Shown here: positions 5,783 through 6,848 of the stretch, piece after piece
Position numbering within the stretch: position 1 is the stretch's first letter
Layout of the letters: each line of letters begins with the position of its first letter
Origin: an uncultured Rhodospirillaceae bacterium
GTDB taxonomy: Bacteria > Pseudomonadota > Alphaproteobacteria > CAAGCB01 > CAG-977
NCBI GenBank assembly: GCA_900553035.1
Contig: USCC01000110.1
Location: forward strand, 1 to 6,848
Reading direction: 5' to 3'
DNA: 6,848 nt
Notes under the pieces: generated by a model
Seen by the model: only the letters and a program-made list of their open reading frames with translations
What the model was told of the DNA's origin: nothing
Databases searched by the model: none
Made by a program: the position numbers and the translations under genes

Positions 5783-6286
5783 TCAGTACCCCATCTCGTC
5801 CAGGTTTTTCTGAATCAGGCGGATGCTTTCCTCGGAAAAGACCATACGGGCGCGGGTATTTTCAAAAAATTCGCGGACTTTTCCCTTGTGCCACGCCTTG
5901 CCTTGCCGCGTGCGTCCGGCTCCCGCCCAGTCACAGATCATTTCACGGATGTATTTTTCGGGAATATCCAAAGGCTGATAAACGACGCCGTTTGCCATGA
6001 TCCAATGCTGCCAGTGATGTTTTGAACGGTTGAAATGCTCCAGCATGGCTCGCTGATAATCCGGGGGCGCTTCAAGAGGGTTGTAACATCCGTCCGTGTT
6101 CCTTTTCCGGCGGATCATCGGATAGTGGCGGGCATAGGTATACAGCATGGACGGCAGAAGTTTGTCCCAGTCATGAACAATTCCCTGCCAAAACAGTCCG
6201 TGTTTGAAGCAGAAATACATGACCCAGAATTTATGCCGCATCAGATAGAATATGTACATGGTCTGCATTTTAACGCACTTTTTCAC
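5783..6286 (-). CDS. DUF5662-family protein of unknown function
   Basis: 167 residues from GTG 6286, which has GGAAG about ten bases upstream. The frame is open further, with an ATG at 6352 two bases after the nnrD stop, but that one has no ribosome site and gives an N-terminus unlike the family; ATG 6268 is another candidate. Recognisable DUF5662-like blocks are MRHKFWVMYFCFKHGLFWQG (16-35), the HD pair at 38-39 in IVHDWDKLLPS, SKHHWQHW (88-95), the YIREMICDWAGAGR block and a C-terminal FFENTRARMVFSEESIRLIQ. The many conserved histidines and aspartates suggest metal binding, but no activity is known to me; members occur in phages and in bacterial genomes. It follows nnrD on the same strand with a gap of about 68 bases, so co-transcription is possible. 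The family call is from memory of its motifs. Confidence 0.75.
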   Translation of the reverse strand: MKKCVKMQTMYIFYLMRHKFWVMYFCFKHGLFWQGIVHDWDKLLPSMLYTYARHYPMIRRKRNTDGCYNPLEAPPDYQRAMLEHFNRSKHHWQHWIMANGVVYQPLDIPEKYIREMICDWAGAGRTRQGKAWHKGKVREFFENTRARMVFSEESIRLIQKNLDEMGY

Positions 6287-6354
6287 AAAAGTCTTGCTTC
6301 CTTTCAAAACTGTTCCGGAAAAGCAGAGAGAAGAGCGGAGGCTCGCAGTCATTT

Positions 6355-6848
6355 TCAGCCGTCCGTGCCGACAAAGGGCAGGGCTTCCGCAATGTCTTCG
6401 GCAATCAGGTTTTTTCCGGCCAGAATGCCGGCTTGTGAATGCATCCATACGCCGGCGCAGGCGGCTTCAAAAAGCGGCAGGCCTCTGGCCAGGCCGGCAC
6501 CGATGATGCCGGAAAGGACGTCGCCGCTTCCCGCAGTGGCCAGCCCGAAGCTTGTCTCCGCATCAATCGCCGCCCGGCCGTCCGGCGCGGCAATGACGGT
6601 GTCCGCGCCTTTCAGGACAATGACGCCTCCGGTTTCCCGGGCGGCGGCCAACGCTCGGCTGAGCTTATCCCGGCCTTCAATTCCGGGGAAAAAACGGGCA
6701 AATTCACCTTCGTGAGGCGTCAGAACACCGTGTGTCATATCCCGCCCCGTGATAAAGGCCAGAGCGTCCGCGTCAGCCACAAAAGGTTTTTCCGAGCGGA
6801 CGACCGCTTCAAGTCGCTTTTCCGTTTCCGGCGTGACTCCGCTTCCCA
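6355..6848 (-). CDS. nnrD: NAD(P)H-hydrate dehydratase (YjeF C-terminal domain), 5' part outside window
   Basis: 163 C-terminal residues are visible; the frame is open to the window edge, and a GTG at 6780 is internal, since family sequence continues upstream of it. The enzyme uses ADP or ATP to dehydrate damaged NADHX/NADPHX back to NADH/NADPH. Motifs, numbered from the first full codon: KPFVADADALA (20-30), VLTPHEGEFARFFP (41-54), VIVLKGADTVIAAPDGR (75-91) and the diagnostic FGLATAGSGDVLSGIIGAGL (100-119), with the catalytic aspartate in GSGDV. In many bacteria this domain is fused behind the NADHX epimerase (YjeF N-terminal domain, bifunctional Nnr); whether that is so here cannot be seen. 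DUF5662 and SHOCT-TM2 genes follow on the same strand. Confidence 0.92.
   Translation of the reverse strand, partial: GSGVTPETEKRLEAVVRSEKPFVADADALAFITGRDMTHGVLTPHEGEFARFFPGIEGRDKLSRALAAARETGGVIVLKGADTVIAAPDGRAAIDAETSFGLATAGSGDVLSGIIGAGLARGLPLFEAACAGVWMHSQAGILAGKNLIAEDIAEALPFVGTDG

Noticed and set aside
5741..5785. The DUF5662 frame, a 13-codon GTG piece, and the SHOCT-TM2 frame are all in the same frame, separated by two TGA codons, suggesting UGA recoding or selenocysteine.
   Set aside because: TGA is used as a normal stop by the regulator, ugd and nnrD genes here, no SECIS-like hairpin follows, and sharing a frame by chance is not rare.
6035..6715. A 226-residue plus-strand open frame across the DUF5662 and nnrD genes.
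   Set aside because: It lies antisense to two recognisable families and reads as low-complexity shadow sequence.

Overview
The window is compact bacterial chromosome, GC somewhat above half by eye. It has strong Shine-Dalgarno sites (GGAGG, AAGGAGG), recognisable sigma70-type promoters and short hairpin-plus-T-run terminators. A rubrerythrin domain points to an anaerobe or microaerophile. Promoter and ribosome-site style would fit Firmicutes-like bacteria (for example Negativicutes), but this is a weak guess. I see no rRNA, tRNA, CRISPR, insertion sequence or phage structural gene.

Left part (1-2792): a membrane-anchored metallophosphoesterase (minus strand, C-terminus beyond the window edge) is divergent from a MerR-family regulator of the AdhR/NmlR type. 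Between them lies a textbook MerR-type promoter, with a 19-bp spacer filled by a perfect 16-bp palindrome, pointing at the phosphoesterase. Downstream of the regulator, after a modest terminator, is an unusual fusion protein: an N-terminal calcineurin/purple-acid-phosphatase-like phosphoesterase joined to a complete C-terminal rubrerythrin (diiron four-helix bundle plus rubredoxin-like CxxC/CxxC knuckle). These genes look like a stress or redox island.

Middle (2789-5246): a small PPC/DUF296 protein (minus) converges on the fusion gene with overlapping stop codons. It is divergent from a UDP-glucose 6-dehydrogenase gene (ugd), with a promoter visible on each strand. ugd ends in a clear rho-independent terminator, and a RimJ/RimL-like GNAT acetyltransferase starts 23 bases after it.

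Right part (5233-6848, all minus): the 3' part of NAD(P)H-hydrate dehydratase (nnrD), then a DUF5662-type protein of unknown function, then a SHOCT-TM2 membrane protein gene that looks broken. The last has no normal start codon behind an in-frame TGA, and its C-terminal transmembrane segment lies in another frame after a run of seven C (G on the plus strand).

The most notable items are the phosphoesterase-rubrerythrin fusion, the MerR-type promoter serving a phosphoesterase, and the homopolymer frameshift in the SHOCT-TM2 gene.
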